From positions 41,540,001 through 41,604,000 of the forward strand of contig NC_091046.1 in assembly GCF_963966145.1 (NCBI RefSeq): a DNA stretch of 64,000 bases. Direction: 5' to 3'. This document shows positions 12,653 to 24,744 of the stretch, in pieces. The position numbers were made by a program, and so were the translations under genes. The DNA is from Tenebrio molitor. Its lineage: Eukaryota > Arthropoda > Insecta > Coleoptera > Tenebrionidae. Below the pieces are notes generated by a model. That model was not told where the DNA came from. It made no database searches and was given only the letters and a program-made list of their open reading frames with translations. How positions within the stretch are numbered: position 1 is the first letter of the stretch; each line of letters opens with the position of its first letter.

Positions 12653-12802
12653 CAGTCGATGGACAAATAAAACTGGGACAAAAATGACAATCACATAAAT
12701 AGGTTAATTTTGGTATGACATATTATGCAGACACTGACAATTCAATGGTCCGATTTACATAAATTAAATTTTAAGTGTCCCAGTTTTATTATCCACCGAC
12801 CG
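12653..12802. mobile_element. 150-bp MITE, TA target
   Basis: The ends CAGTCGATGGACAAATAAAA and its complement (TTTTATTATCCACCGACCG) flank about 90 bp; both sides carry TA. TGTCCCAG/CTGGGACA is the inner part of the repeat. Confidence 0.8.
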
Positions 12803-12828
12803 TACCTAAAGTTTTACATTTATACATA

Positions 12829-12915
12829 CAGGGTGTTTTCGAAGTTGAGGGGTTCCTTATAACACGAGATACTATACATTATTCTTAAGAATTTTAGCCT
12901 AAATCGATGCCAGTA
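12829..12915 (+). repeat. Solo terminal repeat of the CAGGGTGTTTTCGAAG family
   Basis: About 85 bp beginning CAGGGTGTTTTCGAAGTTGA match the complement of 14065-14149 better than the nearer copy at 13565 does (shared TAACACGAG, TACTATACATTATTCTTAAG). It may be the original left end of a longer element that ran to 14149. Confidence 0.7.
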
Positions 12916-13564
12916 ATGATAAACCTGTTACTGAATCTTGTTTTCAATAAATAATGTATGTTTAGTTTGGATTTAAAATTTTTCGGATTCGTAGTGATAT
13001 GTGAATCACCCATATAATAAATTATTATTCTTTACCTAGTAACAATAAAAAGGATTATTAATTAACAACGAAAAGGATTAATATCCAAATGGTAATGTAT
13101 CAAAGTTTTCTAGAATAACTCTCTTGTCATAAACAAAACTAAATTCCTTTGTTTCCATTTTATTTAAAAGTTCTTTAGTTTTAGTATCTCTGGTAATTCG
13201 ATTATATCGTGTACTGATTTTTCTGTCTTTGTTCGTCTTTGACTCTGGACCAGCTCTGCTGGACTTTTCTAAAATATTATTTAAACTATCGGAATTAATC
13301 TTTTTGGACGTTTCATAGTTTAATGTAAATCCTTTTATTTTACAAATAGTTCAGTCAATAGAGACATAAAAATGCAAAAGGTACAGAAAAGTTTATACTT
13401 GGCAGGTATCTTCTATTAGGAATGTTATTAATATTGCCGAGTTTGCGACCTTGGGGGGTTGCCGCTCGCCCCGCCATACTGGAGAATAGGGGTGGAAAAT
13501 CACATTTCTGCGATTATTTCATTATCCGTGCGAGATACGTCTATCTAAGTTATTATAGAAAATA

Positions 13565-14149
13565 CAGGGTGTTTTCGAAGTTGAGGTGTCCCTTTTAACA
13601 TGTGATAGTATGCGTTGTTCTAAAGAGTTTTAGCCAAAATCACCTTAGTAAAATGTGTACGGCAATGAAGATACAATAAGTTAATTTTTTTGAAATTTTT
13701 GAAACCGGTCCTGCTCAAATTTGCGCTGATTTGTTAGAAATTAGAATTGACAAAAAAAAATCAAATGAGCATGGACGTTAATCAAAAATACTGTCAGAGT
13801 TGTCATCTAATTAGTCGAAATGGCTTTATTATTAGGAAAATTATGAGCTCACAGATATGTTGCTAATGTATGGGCAATATTATCACGTTATCAGAATGCA
13901 GCTGCGGCGTCCAGAGAGTACGCAGAGCGATTTCCGGAAAGACACTATCCTGGGCCACGTCAGTTATTAATCTAATACAGCGGAGAAATGCACAGGACCG
14001 GACTCAAAATTTTAGAAAACAATAAAAATATATATATAATTATATCCGTTAATACAAACATTTTACTAAGAAGATTTAGGCTAAAATTCTTAAGAATAAT
14101 GTATAGTACCTCGTGTTACAAGGAACGCCTCAACTTCGAAAACACCCTG
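13565..14149. mobile_element. TA-flanked DNA transposon remnant with transposase fragment
   Basis: The left end CAGGGTGTTTTCGAAGTTGA and the right end TCAACTTCGAAAACACCCTG are inverted, and TA flanks both. About 585 bp remain, with a frameshifted transposase N-terminus at 13845-13975. Confidence 0.8.
13845..13975 (+). pseudogene. DUF4817-like transposase N-terminus, frameshifted
   Basis: One frame gives ELTDMLLMYGQYYHVI; the next frame continues ASREYAERFPERHYPGPRQL to a stop at 13975. Y-A-E-R-F-P-x-R and H-x-x-P are hallmarks of the DUF4817 helix-turn-helix of insect mariner-like transposases. The frameshift sits near 13888. Its position just inside the terminal repeat is where an N-terminus is expected. 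Confidence 0.75.
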
Positions 14150-14188
14150 TATAGAGCGTATAATTCTCTAAATTTTTTGTTGTTTATG

Positions 14189-14641
14189 TTTTTTTGTCAG
14201 ATCAATAGTTTCGTAGTTACAGCGTGTAGAAATAGAATTTCTATTATTTTTGTACTTTTTATTCTTTTCCACACCACCACAGAGGTACAACAATAGGGTG
14301 CGTTTTTTTTACGTAGTGTCCCCCGTGGGCATAGTCCACGATGCAGTGGAAGTTTACTGTTTTACTCTTTTTGATCTCTTTGTAACGTAGACGGATCCAA
14401 ATAATCTGGATCGATCGGTATAGATGAGCTGAATTCATCAGAGTTTATGAATTTGGGAATTCCTCTTGAGAATTTTCCTCTTGTTCCTCAGGGTCATCAT
14501 CATCATCATCATCAGGATCATTTGGCGTTTACCTGTTTCATTAGTATACACGTTGGAGTCCGATATGCCCGTAGACGGACAAACAATAAATGCTCGATTT
14601 CTACAGGCTGTAACTACGAAACTATTGATCTGGCAAAAAAA
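14189..14641. repeat. Inverted repeat with about 45-bp arms, probable element
   Basis: GATCAATAGTTTCGTAGTTA (in 14189-14233) recurs inverted as TAACTACGAAACTATTGATC (in 14597-14641), with flanking matches on both sides. A CAT microsatellite near 14498-14518 lies between them. On the minus strand this region reads DPDDDDDDPEEQEENSQEEF, an acidic stretch of the kind seen at the start of some transposases, broken by a stop soon after. Confidence 0.6.
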
Positions 14642-14749
14642 AACAGTTTACCCATTTTACCACTTATTCTGACATTTACAGGAAACGTTCCTAAACTTTG
14701 CCTCAATCGAAAACTTTTTTCAAGGTTAACGACAACACCGTTGCTTTAA

Positions 14750-16018
14750 AATTGACGTTTCTTTGACAGTTCACCGCAAAATCTGCCTACCAGTGGCGTT
14801 GCGTTTGGCAATAAAGCTGGTAAATTACCCATTTTTGCGAATCTAAATGTTGCTCTTGTTTATTTTATAAATTTTCTCTATTATCAATTATAAAATGCAT
14901 AATTATAATTCCAACGTCTAAAATTAAAATTCATGAGGTATGATTTATTGTAAAATAGCGTTTGAGACCATAAATTGTCTACGCCCATGCATTGAACGCT
15001 TATTTCCTTATTTGTATAGAATTCCGGTACAACATAACCGATAATTTGCAACGCCTGCTCTGATTTGTTTTATTTTTGATTACTTTGTACAGGGTCGGGC
15101 ATCGTATACGCCCACGAGAGAAATAGCGACTTTTAATTACATAATTAAAGTTGGCGATATTTTATATACCTAACTAATTATTGATAAGGTATATTTGATA
15201 TTTTTTTTTGTTAATAAATAAGGCCGTAACAGTTTTGTTAGTTTTCTGATATTATCTGTTAATTGATCTATAAACTTTTTACACTAAATAAATCTGTACC
15301 TGCTAGTGCATCAGACCCTGGTCGCGCAATTACAAATTTTGACTTGGTTGGCTAAATAATTCGCTTTTTTATTTAAACGCAAACCAGAGGCGTGATTTAT
15401 GGCAAAATGGTATAATTTGACAACAAAAGGATCATTCACTACTGGCTAGTAGTTTTAAACCGTTTTAAACCTTTTTATCATAAAATTGACAGTTTCCATT
15501 GTCACCTAAATTTACGGCAGCACAAGTAGCAGGTCACAAATAAAAATGATTTTCCAAGTTAAATAAAATGTAAAATTGCCTTTAATTCAAAATCTAATTG
15601 GTTTTTTCCGCAGATTTCGTAAATAATTATAGGCAGTGAATCTGGGTAGGTCAGTATAAAAATTAGAATTTGACTTTTTGGTTGAAATTTAGTATTTTTT
15701 TTTTTTTTTACTTTGTACCTAAGTGAAAAATTATCAAAAAATTATCTAATGTACCTTACCAATACCCAAGTAAGTGTGAAAAATTTTATTTAATTAGAAC
15801 CCTGTATATTAAATCAAAATAAGCATCATGAAATTTTTGTGAAAATATTCTTCAAATAATGTAAATATTTAAATATGAAAAAATACATTTGTGTACGAGG
15901 TTGGTTCGTTATTTATTGTCCCTGACAGGACCAAAGAATTAGGAAAATTTAAACAGTTTTATTTCTTCACCTTAATAGACACTAATAAATCTGAGGTAAC
16001 GATGCGGAAATGTCTTGA
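14750..16018. other. No gene recognised
   Basis: AT-rich and without open frames of note. Contains a T-rich run near 15696-15710 and short scattered repeats only. Confidence 0.4.
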
Positions 16019-16262
16019 CGCTTAAGAAAAAATGCTCTCGTCGTCACTGCTTTATCGTCGGGAAAATGAATATAGCGAAGGCGCTCCTTTAATCTTGGGA
16101 ATAAATCGTAATCCCTGGGGACTAAATCAGGCAAATAAAAGGGTTCTTACAATTTTTATGAAACCCCCATTGTGGATAACATCCATAGAAATGCCTCTCT
16201 TGTGAGCTGGAGCGTTGCCTTGATGGAACAGCAAACTTCGTTCCAATTTTCCCCTTCTTTTT
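16019..16262 (-). pseudogene. mariner-like transposase, C-terminal catalytic fragment
   Basis: The minus strand reads LLFHQGNAPAHKRGISMDVI followed by HNGGF. A second frame continues DLVPRDYDLFPRLKERLRYI and HFPDDKAV. These are the HxDNAPAH and PDLxPxDYxLFPxLKxxL blocks around the second and third catalytic acids of mariner-family DDE/D transposases. The first Asp of the DNAPAH motif is Gly here (QGNAPAH), and there is a frameshift plus stop between the blocks, so the copy is dead. No terminal repeats were found. Confidence 0.85.
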
Positions 16263-18670
16263 TCCGGGTATCTACTTTGAAACTTAATTTAACACTCCCT
16301 TCTTACACTCCGTCTTCGTGTAAATAGTAAAACAGAACTAAAAAATTATCATTTTTAAATCATCAAGATGTCAAACCAATAATAAAAGGAGGACGTTTTA
16401 TTAAAAAAAAGAATAAATAAGTAAACCGTCGTACATAAGCTTTTGATAAATTCAAGTCATTTTGTGATAAATGTAACGTGTATTCAAAAAAAATTGTGGT
16501 CAAGTAGCCTGGAGCTTGCTTTTGTTTCCAGTACGTATGGCAAAGCTTCATGAACTGTCAAATATTTCCTAAATCAGGAAACCTAGAACGAAAGAGTGGA
16601 CGCAGATGACCAAAAATATGTATTTCAGAAAATGTTCAAAGAATTTGTCAATTTGTCAATGATCATAACAAATTAAGGTGTTATCAAAATGAGGTTATGT
16701 ATCTGAAGGATTGTCAGCTAAAAAGCGATCTACGTCAATGAAAGAAAAGCGCGGCCTGCTTGACTACAAGTTTATTTGAACACTCGTTAGTTTGATAACG
16801 AGGATATAATTCTCTTCCAGATTTTTTTCTGAATTAATTTCTCGTCATCGTGTTAAACTTTTCTGCTCTGCTGATGATCCCAACGTGTATAAATCCGTGT
16901 CAGTCACATCTGTCATTTTCTTTGGTTCGCGGATGTGACAAGATAATTAACACCCAACCTGCTTGTCTTGCGCTAATGCGTTTAGCAAAGGGTTACGATT
17001 TGTGACACTTTTCTCCGAACTGGTGCCTTATCACACTCCAAAACACGTCCTTGAATTTCGCCCATTACGTGCTTTGTTTTCGCAACAATTACGTCTTCAT
17101 AATTCGCAAAATTTGCTATTCCCATCTAAGTTTAGTGCAGATTGGGACCTGTTTGAAGAAGCTGATATTTAGCACCACCTCGATTTTTACGAGACTTGAC
17201 GTGGCCCATAAACTCAAAAATAGATTTAATTATCGGTTGATTGGCGACCTCCGACGATGAGTCTTCAAGTATCAGGTCTTCACACATTATGGTAATGAGC
17301 TGTTTATTGTCAACACTTCCACGATATCAAATAGAAAGCGACGGACGTCGAAATGTAAACCAATATTTAATTGAACAAGTCTTGTCTTTCTCGCCTCCTG
17401 TGGGCGAGGAATATTGAATCGGTGTCTGTTTATTTTTTTGATCAATTCGTTCTTGTCGATAGAAGATAAAAATTAACGCGAAATCGCTATATTATTAACA
17501 AACACAAGTGGGTCAGAGAGGTGAATTATGAATAGATAAATCTCGCACCGATGCGTCAGCAATCGGTTATGATTAAGTGATGTCAATTGCAAAAACCTAA
17601 AATATTTGCACAGTTACGGTCTGACTACGATCATAGATATCTTATTAATATCAGCCGGGTTTATCTTCGTTCATAATTAAACCGGCATATGTTGGTAATG
17701 TTCCGCTTATTAGAGGCGAATTCTGTGATCTGCTCTACACTGAAAAGCTGTTTTATGGGATTTTTTAACACGCCGCTCGATATTTGTTCAACAAATTATT
17801 GGAGAGGAGAGAGAGTTGTAAACGGGCCTTCAAAATTTAAATAAATATTTACGCGGAAAGTATAAAATTCATACAATAAACACCGATGGCAGTTGCGTGT
17901 TTTATGGCGGAATTTCAAAGTTATTATCGTTTAATTTTTAATACACCATTTTCGAAAGAATTTTTAGCACCTACGAATCTGCGCAGCCACCGCCAGATAT
18001 AGACCGATTAAGTTTTAAGCAGATTTACACTGCATCATCAATTTCTTTGGCGTCTCTGTAACTGAGTTGTTCTTCGTCTACACTTTACGTGTTTTGCGAG
18101 AAAAAATGTGTGAGTGATTGATTTGTCTTACGTTGCCAGGTTTTCTGAGGCCGTACCGTTAGAAGAATCTGTCTGTAATAAGAGGATTCAATAAAATCTC
18201 TTCTCTAACATTTCATTTAAAAAAAAATTCAGAATGCTGGACGGTTTAAAAAAACCAGTCTCTGTTGAATTTCAAAATAGAATTTTGTCTAAACAGAACC
18301 TGTCCAGGTTTTACCGTGAATCTATGGACTGAAATTAAACAAATAAGAGAGCACATAAATAAATTGACAAGAATTAAATTAAATGTGCTGGAAGTACAGC
18401 TTGAAGCAGGAATTATATAACTGTATACTAACATCCTTATGTCGCTCATTTGCGTTTTATTTCCTTTTGAAAATTGCCGAACGAATTTCCAAATGGGTTG
18501 AATCTGCAGAATAGGGAGGATTTTCTTCTTACGTTAGTTAGTTCTCTTCAACAAAATAATTTGCTTGAATGCAATTCTGATGGTTTTGCAAATCCAAGAG
18601 TTTCATATATTTTTTGCACGACCTGTATATAATGAGCAACTTTACTCCCTAATTGTATGGAGTAAAGTGG
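16263..18670. other. No gene recognised
   Basis: Moderately AT-rich. Frames near 16363-16551 (-) and 16963-17260 (+) have no motif. From about 16830 to 18130 there are no obvious repeats, and base composition is like the other repeat-poor stretches. Confidence 0.4.
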
Positions 18671-18770
18671 CTCTTTTTTCCCCTTGGGCAAAAAACCGTA
18701 GCCAACTCAAGCTTTTAGTCATCTTTTTTCCTCTTGGGCAAAAAACCATAGCCTATTCAACCTTTTATGG
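18671..18770 (+). repeat. Tandem duplication, 50-bp unit
   Basis: Two units each contain CTTTTTTCC[CT]CTTGGGCAAA, then AAACC[GA]TAGCC and CTTTTA. They differ at only a few sites. Confidence 0.8.
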
Positions 18771-19035
18771 TACATATTTATTTCGAATTAATTATTTTTT
18801 CACTCGAGGTGCAGTTTGTAGCCCAAAGGCGAAGCCCGAGCGTCCTACAAGGCAACGACGGTAACAATCATGCATTCCCGAAGTGCAGATACTATTATTT
18901 GCACGATTCAAAAATTTTAATTGAAAAAAGCCGAAAGGTTAAAAATTATTTTTAACTGTCAACATGACACTTCAATTTAGCTTGACAGTTAGTGATAATT
19001 TACAAATTTTCGGCTTTTTTTCTATTAAAATCGGT

Positions 19036-19195
19036 GAGTAGTGCAAAAAATAGTATATGGACCTCGGGAGTGAATGATTTTTACCCTCAGTGCTTTGTAG
19101 AACCCTCGGGCTATGCCCTCGGGCTACAAACTGCACCTCGGGTAAAAATCATCCACTTCACTCCCTCGGTGCATAATATACTATTTTGCTACTGC
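19036..19195. repeat. Palindrome with CCTCGGG-rich arms
   Basis: The left arm (about 19036-19110: AATAGTATAT, GAGTGAATGATTTTTACCCT, CCTCGGGC) is matched inverted by GCCCTCGGGCTACAAA, GGTAAAAATCAT, TTCACTCC and ATATACTATT up to about 19195. It lies close to a related fragment at about 18809-18843 (GTGCAGTTTGTAGCCC). Confidence 0.75.
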
Positions 19196-19343
19196 ATGCG
19201 ATTTTGTCTGTTTCTAGGATTTTGCATTTGTCCAATTCTTTTGATTTTATTTTTGAGAAAAATTTAAATGTCAAAAAATCACGGTCATTGCTTGGTTGTT
19301 CATTTCAAATTTGGTCACATTATTTCGTTAATAATAGTTATTT

Positions 19344-19475
19344 ATGCAACGAGTTTCTGCGTAAATTGGGCTTTTCTAATTGCCCGAGGGACAAGATTAA
19401 AACACGAGCGTAGCGAGGGTTTTAAGGCCTCGAGGGCAATTAGAAAAGCCCAATTTACCCAGAAACGAGTTGCAT
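19344..19475. repeat. Near-perfect palindrome with 42-bp arms
   Basis: ATGCAACGAGTTTCTGCGTA plus AATTGGGCTTTTCTAATTGCC on the left is repeated inverted on the right with one or two differences. The loop of about 48 bp carries CGAGCGTAGCGAGGG. Probably a MITE. Confidence 0.8.
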
Positions 19476-20697
19476 ACAAAATTTTATTATTTGAAACGAC
19501 GTCCCCGAAGCTTTCAAATCTTGTAAAAATCGTTTCGCATTTGCTATTGACAATTTTGACAAATTTTTCAAGACCTGTCAGAAATGTGACGTTGAATGTG
19601 TTGTCTAGGGCAACGGTTCCTTATCTGCTCATTTTGCTTTAGGGCAATTAAGAGGCAGTTTACAAAGAAAAAAAACGAAAATTTATGACAGTTGAAAACA
19701 ATAAATACTTTTATCTTCAAGCGATCGAAAATAGTGCCTTTGTCGTTGAAGCAGCTATTTTTTTGTAACCGGACTTCAAACACTTCAAATCCAAGGAATT
19801 GAAATACTATTTTGTTTCAGTAGGTAATATTTTTGTCGCTACCTGCTCTATATTCAAAGACTGTAAAATTCTCATAGGCTTTCGTAATAATATCCCCAGT
19901 AATGTAGTAAAATTGATCGATGATGAAATCATTCAACAAAAACTTCCCCTTCAATAAATAGTTCTTAATGTTTGTAACGCTTAAAATATTTCTACCCTAG
20001 TTACTTTTAAGCAGAATTCTGAATTCTGAAAGTTCTGAAATTCCGAATTCTATTTTATTTTTTCATTCCTTTTTGTTGTATTATTCTGCTATTCTACAAC
20101 TACTATGTTTAACCTATTTTTTTTTCTTGTTATATTCTGACATTGTTAACATCTTTCAATAACAAGAACTATATTCTCACTTTTCAAGGTCATTCTTTTT
20201 CATTCTTAACTAAACCTTAAAATAGTTATTTGTATCACAAGACTACGAATACCGGATAGGGAATTTATTTTTCTTCAGTTGGCAACATAAAGGATTTAAG
20301 AAGCGACTGTCAAAAGTCAATCAATTTCTCAAGTATTCAAAACCGTTGTCGTCCTCTATATTATTCCTAACCCGTCGGCAGTTCGCCATGAGGTTTGTCG
20401 ACCTGGTGGCCGTCCGCCCGTAAGTCTGATAACCCCCTCGGCCTCTACTGAGTCGATTACTGCTATACACAATGTACAGCTTGCGATAAAGGATACAAAT
20501 TTGCCCAACGTCAATATTTCACACTTAAAAAATTGTACAAAAATTCCAGATGACATTGACACAGTGCCGCCATTCAGTATTTTGTAGACAGACGCCGAAA
20601 AAATAATTTTCTTTACATCCCATTAACATTTTTTTACGAGCTCTTGGATAATAAACTTTTGTGATCTGAATTGGTGTATCTATTTTTTTTTACATAT
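19476..20697. other. No gene recognised
   Basis: Mostly AT-rich. A GC-richer patch at about 20366-20455 (Arg/Pro-rich in all frames) stands out but has no recognisable motif; it may be a retroelement scrap. Confidence 0.35.
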
Positions 20698-20790
20698 CGT
20701 AAAGAAAGTGGCACTTTTTTACACGCAAAATCGTAGTGAAAGCAGCACTTTTTTACACTAAAAATCGTAGTGAAAGCAGCACGTTTTTGT
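20698..20790 (+). repeat. Three tandem copies of a 34-bp unit
   Basis: Units start at 20698, 20732 and 20766 and read CGTAGTGAAAGCAGCAC with a T-run and ACAC[GT][CA]AAAAT; the third is incomplete. Confidence 0.85.
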
Positions 20791-21220
20791 ATTATTTTAT
20801 TCCATTTCCTTGGTGATGATTGTCAAAGCATACCCTTTTTTTTGTAATTTTTCATAAATTCTTTTGGACTAAATTTCTCAACTTACATCGATATGCAAAA
20901 AAATTGTGTGTACAACATGTTATGAAAGTCTCTTTTTTCACTTATTTGCTTGATTGACGAGGGCGTAGCCCGATCTGCAAATTCGTTAAAAAAGTATGAC
21001 CTTCATAACTAGTTGTACAAATAACTAAATTCGTGTATTTCTCTTGTTTCTTCTTTCTTTTCTCCAATTTATTCTCTCTCAATACGTTTAGCATTTAAAC
21101 ACTTCTAAGTCTACTTTTATTCATTAACCCTCCACCACCCGGCGGCACGGCAATTTTGCCGGAGTACATACACTATTACGGATAATACTATCAAGTAATA
21201 GTGCAGTGCTTATCAACATA

Positions 21221-22371
21221 CAGTGCATTTTTTTTAACTGTTGCCATAGGGAATTGCATGGTGAAATTTATACCCCCTGTTAACTTTTGTTCTGATGAAA
21301 ATATTCAAACCATTTTTGGAACAAGGTTTGAAGATTTTTTAAACTATCGGACAGAATACAATTCAATATCCTAAACTGCCGAAAAAGTTGTGAAAAAAAT
21401 ATTTTGTAGCGCGCCGGAATGATAGTACATCGAGCGGCCGCCAGAATAGCGTCCCTGTCGGCTCAACCAGCCTAAGGTACCCAGCCAGCACCTGACCATC
21501 TCCACTTTTGACTTTTGTTACTTTAATTTAAAAAATAAATAGCGAGATCTCCTCGAGGCTATGATTAAAATAAATAACAAAATAAAATATAAAATCTAAT
21601 TTTTGTTCCCATATCGTCTACTACGTTTTTGTCAAATTATTTACGTTCATTAATTTCAATTTTGAAGAGTAAAATTAGTAAAATAAAACTGCTTGTCGTT
21701 GTTCAAACAATATGCATTACGTAGTCTTATTAATGATCTATTACAAAAATAAAAATTAGCACCAAACCTGCAATGGATAATAAGTTAACAGAGGATATTA
21801 TTTTTACCATGCAATTATGTAATTCCCTATGGTAACAGTAAAAAAACGCATAAGAGGTCAACCAGAAACTGTGGAGAAATTAAGGGCAAGAATAACTGAA
21901 GCTTGGAATTCCATTACAGTGCGACATTTACAAAACACGTGAAGAAATTTTCAAGATCGCTTCGGACATTGTCCAGCAGTCGAAGGAAAACACTTTGAAC
22001 AATTCCTTTAACAATTTCTGTTAATTTGTTGAGTTACTTGTGTCATAGCCTCGAGGAGATCTCGCTATTTTTTAAATGAAAGTGACAAAAGTCAAAAGTG
22101 GAGATGGTCAGGTGCTGGTTGCTGGTTGAGCCGACAGGGACGCTATTCTGGCGGCCGCTCGACGTACTATCATTCCGGCGCGCTAGAAAATATTTTTTTC
22201 ACAACTTTTTCGACAGTTTAGAATATTGAATTGTTATCTATCCGATAGTTTAAAAAATCTTCAAACTTTGTTCCAAAAATGGTTTGAATATTTTCATCAG
22301 AACAAAAGTTAACAGGGGGTATAAATTTTACCATGCAATTCCCTATGGCAACAGTTAAAAAAAATGCACTG
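21221..22371. mobile_element. 1.15-kb foldback mariner-like element with about 340-bp arms
   Basis: The left end CAGTGCATTTTTTTTAACTG and the right end CAGTTAAAAAAAATGCACTG are inverted; TA flanks both. The arms run to about 21560 and from about 22027, and share GGCTCAACCAGC, GCGGCCGC, CGCGCCGG and CCTCGAGGAGATCTCGCTAT. The unique centre (about 21565-22025) keeps the end of a transposase gene. An extra copy of the inner terminal sequence (CCCTATGGTAACAGT at about 21826) suggests an internal rearrangement. Confidence 0.88.
21844..22011 (+). pseudogene. mariner-like transposase C-terminus
   Basis: The frame reads RGQPETVEKLRARITEAWNS, ITVRHLQNT, an in-frame TGA where Trp is usual, then RNFQDRFGHCPAVEGKHFEQ and FL before TAA. 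The ending C-x-x-x-x-G-x-H-F-E-x-x-L is the typical C-terminus of insect mariner-like DDE transposases. The catalytic core is absent, so the element is non-autonomous. Confidence 0.85.
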
Positions 22372-22373
22372 TA

Positions 22374-22992
22374 ATTACCGGCGTCTCGCCTCCACATTTT
22401 GCCTTTTTTGTGTTTTATGTTCTGTGTCAATGTTAAGGAATTTCCTCACGATATGACATGAGTATAATAATATACCTTTTTGAATTTCAACTACCAATGA
22501 ATTCTCTAAGTCCAAAATTTTTAAATTTTTAAAAAGAGATTGCGATATTATTCCCGAAATTATAAATGGTATTGTATTTAGACACGTATAGTCTGTATTT
22601 GTAACACAAATACGTATTAAATTAAATATACCTACATTACTTTTTTCCTTTATTCGTTACCGCATTCCTATGTTTCTCCTTCTTTCCTCACATTCACATT
22701 TTCTCGCTAAAATCCCGCTCAAACTTTTTCTTTGTACGTTTCATATCTTCTCAGTGTTATTTTTGTCTTTTATTTAACAATTTCCAAATCTGTTTTATTA
22801 CTACCTACTCATTTTTGCTGAGAATTTTTTTATTCCTATCCCATCTAATATCTGATCTGATCATCACAAATTCTCTTTGACAAGTGCAAAACCTCTCCCT
22901 TTTACGTCCTCTTGAAATCTTTCACGTTTGAAATTTTTTATCAGACTAACATTTATCTTAAGAACAGCAACAACAATTTTTTTTTGTTGCAG
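22374..22992. other. Intron or upstream flank of the GPCR exon
   Basis: AT-rich, no motif. Shortly before 22993 there is a T/A-rich stretch with the acceptor ttttttgttgcag. Confidence 0.4.
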
Positions 22993-23183
22993 GTGACATC
23001 GTCGACGTCTTGACTCTGACCAACTCTTCGATCAACTTTATCCTGTACTGCATCATGTCTAAGAAATTCAGATCGGCTTTTAAAGAGTGTTTTTTTCCGT
23101 ACATCCCTTGCTCTAAGATTTCGAAGGGAAGCTGGATAGACCTTCAAACACTTCAAACAAACACCGTTGAGTCTTATGTATAA
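22993..23183 (+). CDS. Class A GPCR, last coding exon (TM7, helix 8, C-tail)
   Basis: After a good acceptor (ttttttgttgcag) the frame encodes DIVDVLTLTNSSINFILYC, then IMSKKFRSAFKECFF, and ends ...TVESYV followed by TAA. NSSINFILYC is the NPxxY-type motif of transmembrane helix 7 as found in several insect peptide receptors. KKFRSAFKECFF is helix 8 with Cys residues that could be palmitoylated. The final SYV fits a class I PDZ ligand (S/T-x-hydrophobic). The exon starts in phase 1. AATAAA sequences lie at about 23194 and 23289, fitting a terminal exon. No other transmembrane exon was found upstream, so the gene probably continues beyond position 1 through very long introns, or the exon is orphaned. 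The exact receptor type (myosuppressin, FMRFamide, TRH-like, others) cannot be decided. Confidence 0.75.
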
Positions 23184-24744
23184 GCTGTTGTAAATAAATT
23201 ATTTCATTAGTTAAGGACGATGTTGATTATCATACATTTAGCTAGTTATAACAGAACAGGGTATTTAATTTTACGTGTTTATTTATTCAATAAAAAGAAT
23301 AAAGGATCTCATTTTATGTGTGTGAGCGTTTACGTTGCAAGCCGTAAGTCAGTGTTATAACTTGGAAAAGTAATAAAGATTATTCTAAAGGGCCGTGTAT
23401 TCTTCCCACCCTTCTTCAACACTCTTTCTCATCTAAACTCAGTTCTGACTAGATAAGTCTTGTCACAAAACTTTTAAATAATTTCTTTGGTCTATTTATA
23501 AATAAAATCTCGTCACAAATTTTCATAACATGTACTGCAGAGGAAAATACAATAATAAAAAGCAATTTAAAGCCACGCTAGGAGCAGCAATGGAAATCTT
23601 TTTCAGTGTTCGCATTGAAAGCTCTTATTGAAAATAGCAACATCAGACGCTACATATTCAAACGACGAATATGAATATTACCATTGCAAGGTGCAACTTA
23701 TTGCACATTTTTACCAGGAGACAACTTTATCGATCAAAGTAGGGCGCGGTAAAGTGTGATAAGTTCTTCACTCGAACACCTAATAATGCATGATTAAACG
23801 TTAAGGGGCTCTTGGATAACGCAGCTATGAAACGAGGATCGTACGAAGTCGTGCCAACGCAACAACCTCATAGACAGGATTTAGAGTACATTAAAGCTCT
23901 TCCAGAGGACTGAAATTGGAAACTATCAAGCTTTGCTATCATTCCGCCTTAAATAGTGCATGCAAAGAAGTAATGCTAGGCCACGTTCAAGATGGAATTG
24001 ACAGCCTCGTCTCGAGGCTGTACAACATTTGATATTGAAATGTTATGATCGTTGCATCAGGAATTCATTTTTATTCTCAACATCAAACGAATAGAAAAAT
24101 AAAACAGAACGCTGGAGCTGTCGCTCGTAAACGCTCCATTTTATGAAATTCCACCAAAACAGTATGTCACGGCAACAATTTCCCTAGGTAAAAACAAAGC
24201 ACGTTCCGATTCCTATTCCGCGAAAGCATGCAAATTGCCTTTAGTCTAGGACGTAACAGGTGTGGAGGACGATCGATCCCGTTCTCGTCATGATCAGGAC
24301 ACGGACAAAACACCTGCACAAAGACACTTCTTGCATTTTTAACAGTAACAGCCCAATATGGAATTTTTATCTGGGAATCTTTGTATGAGAGATATAAGAA
24401 AATAAGCCATCAAAATTCAGATGGGGAAGGTCTCGAGGGTCCCCTCTTTTCCTATACACCGAGCAGAGTCGATTTTTTGTTCATAAAAGGGATGCCAGTG
24501 GCTAGTTCAGTTCTTTTAGCTGAACCAAAAAAAAATTTGAAATCATTTAATTAGTATGGATAACTACGTGAAGTGTACAAAGTGTTCCGAAGGGATTGTG
24601 GTATCGTAGATTGCTTGGATCGGAAAAAATAATTTGCCACCTTTTGACGCACTACACTACACCAAACATAACCTCCAAGCCGCTGGCAAGTGTCAAACTG
24701 TCAAATAGACTGAAAACACTAAAACATTATATCCTGTTCACGTT
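23184..24744. other. 3' flank of the GPCR exon, no gene
   Basis: Includes likely poly(A) signals AATAAA near 23194 and 23289. The remainder has no frame with a recognisable domain. Confidence 0.4.

Noticed and set aside
14494..14519. His-run peptide (HHHHHH) as a metal-binding protein
   Set aside because: It is a translated CAT microsatellite between inverted repeats.
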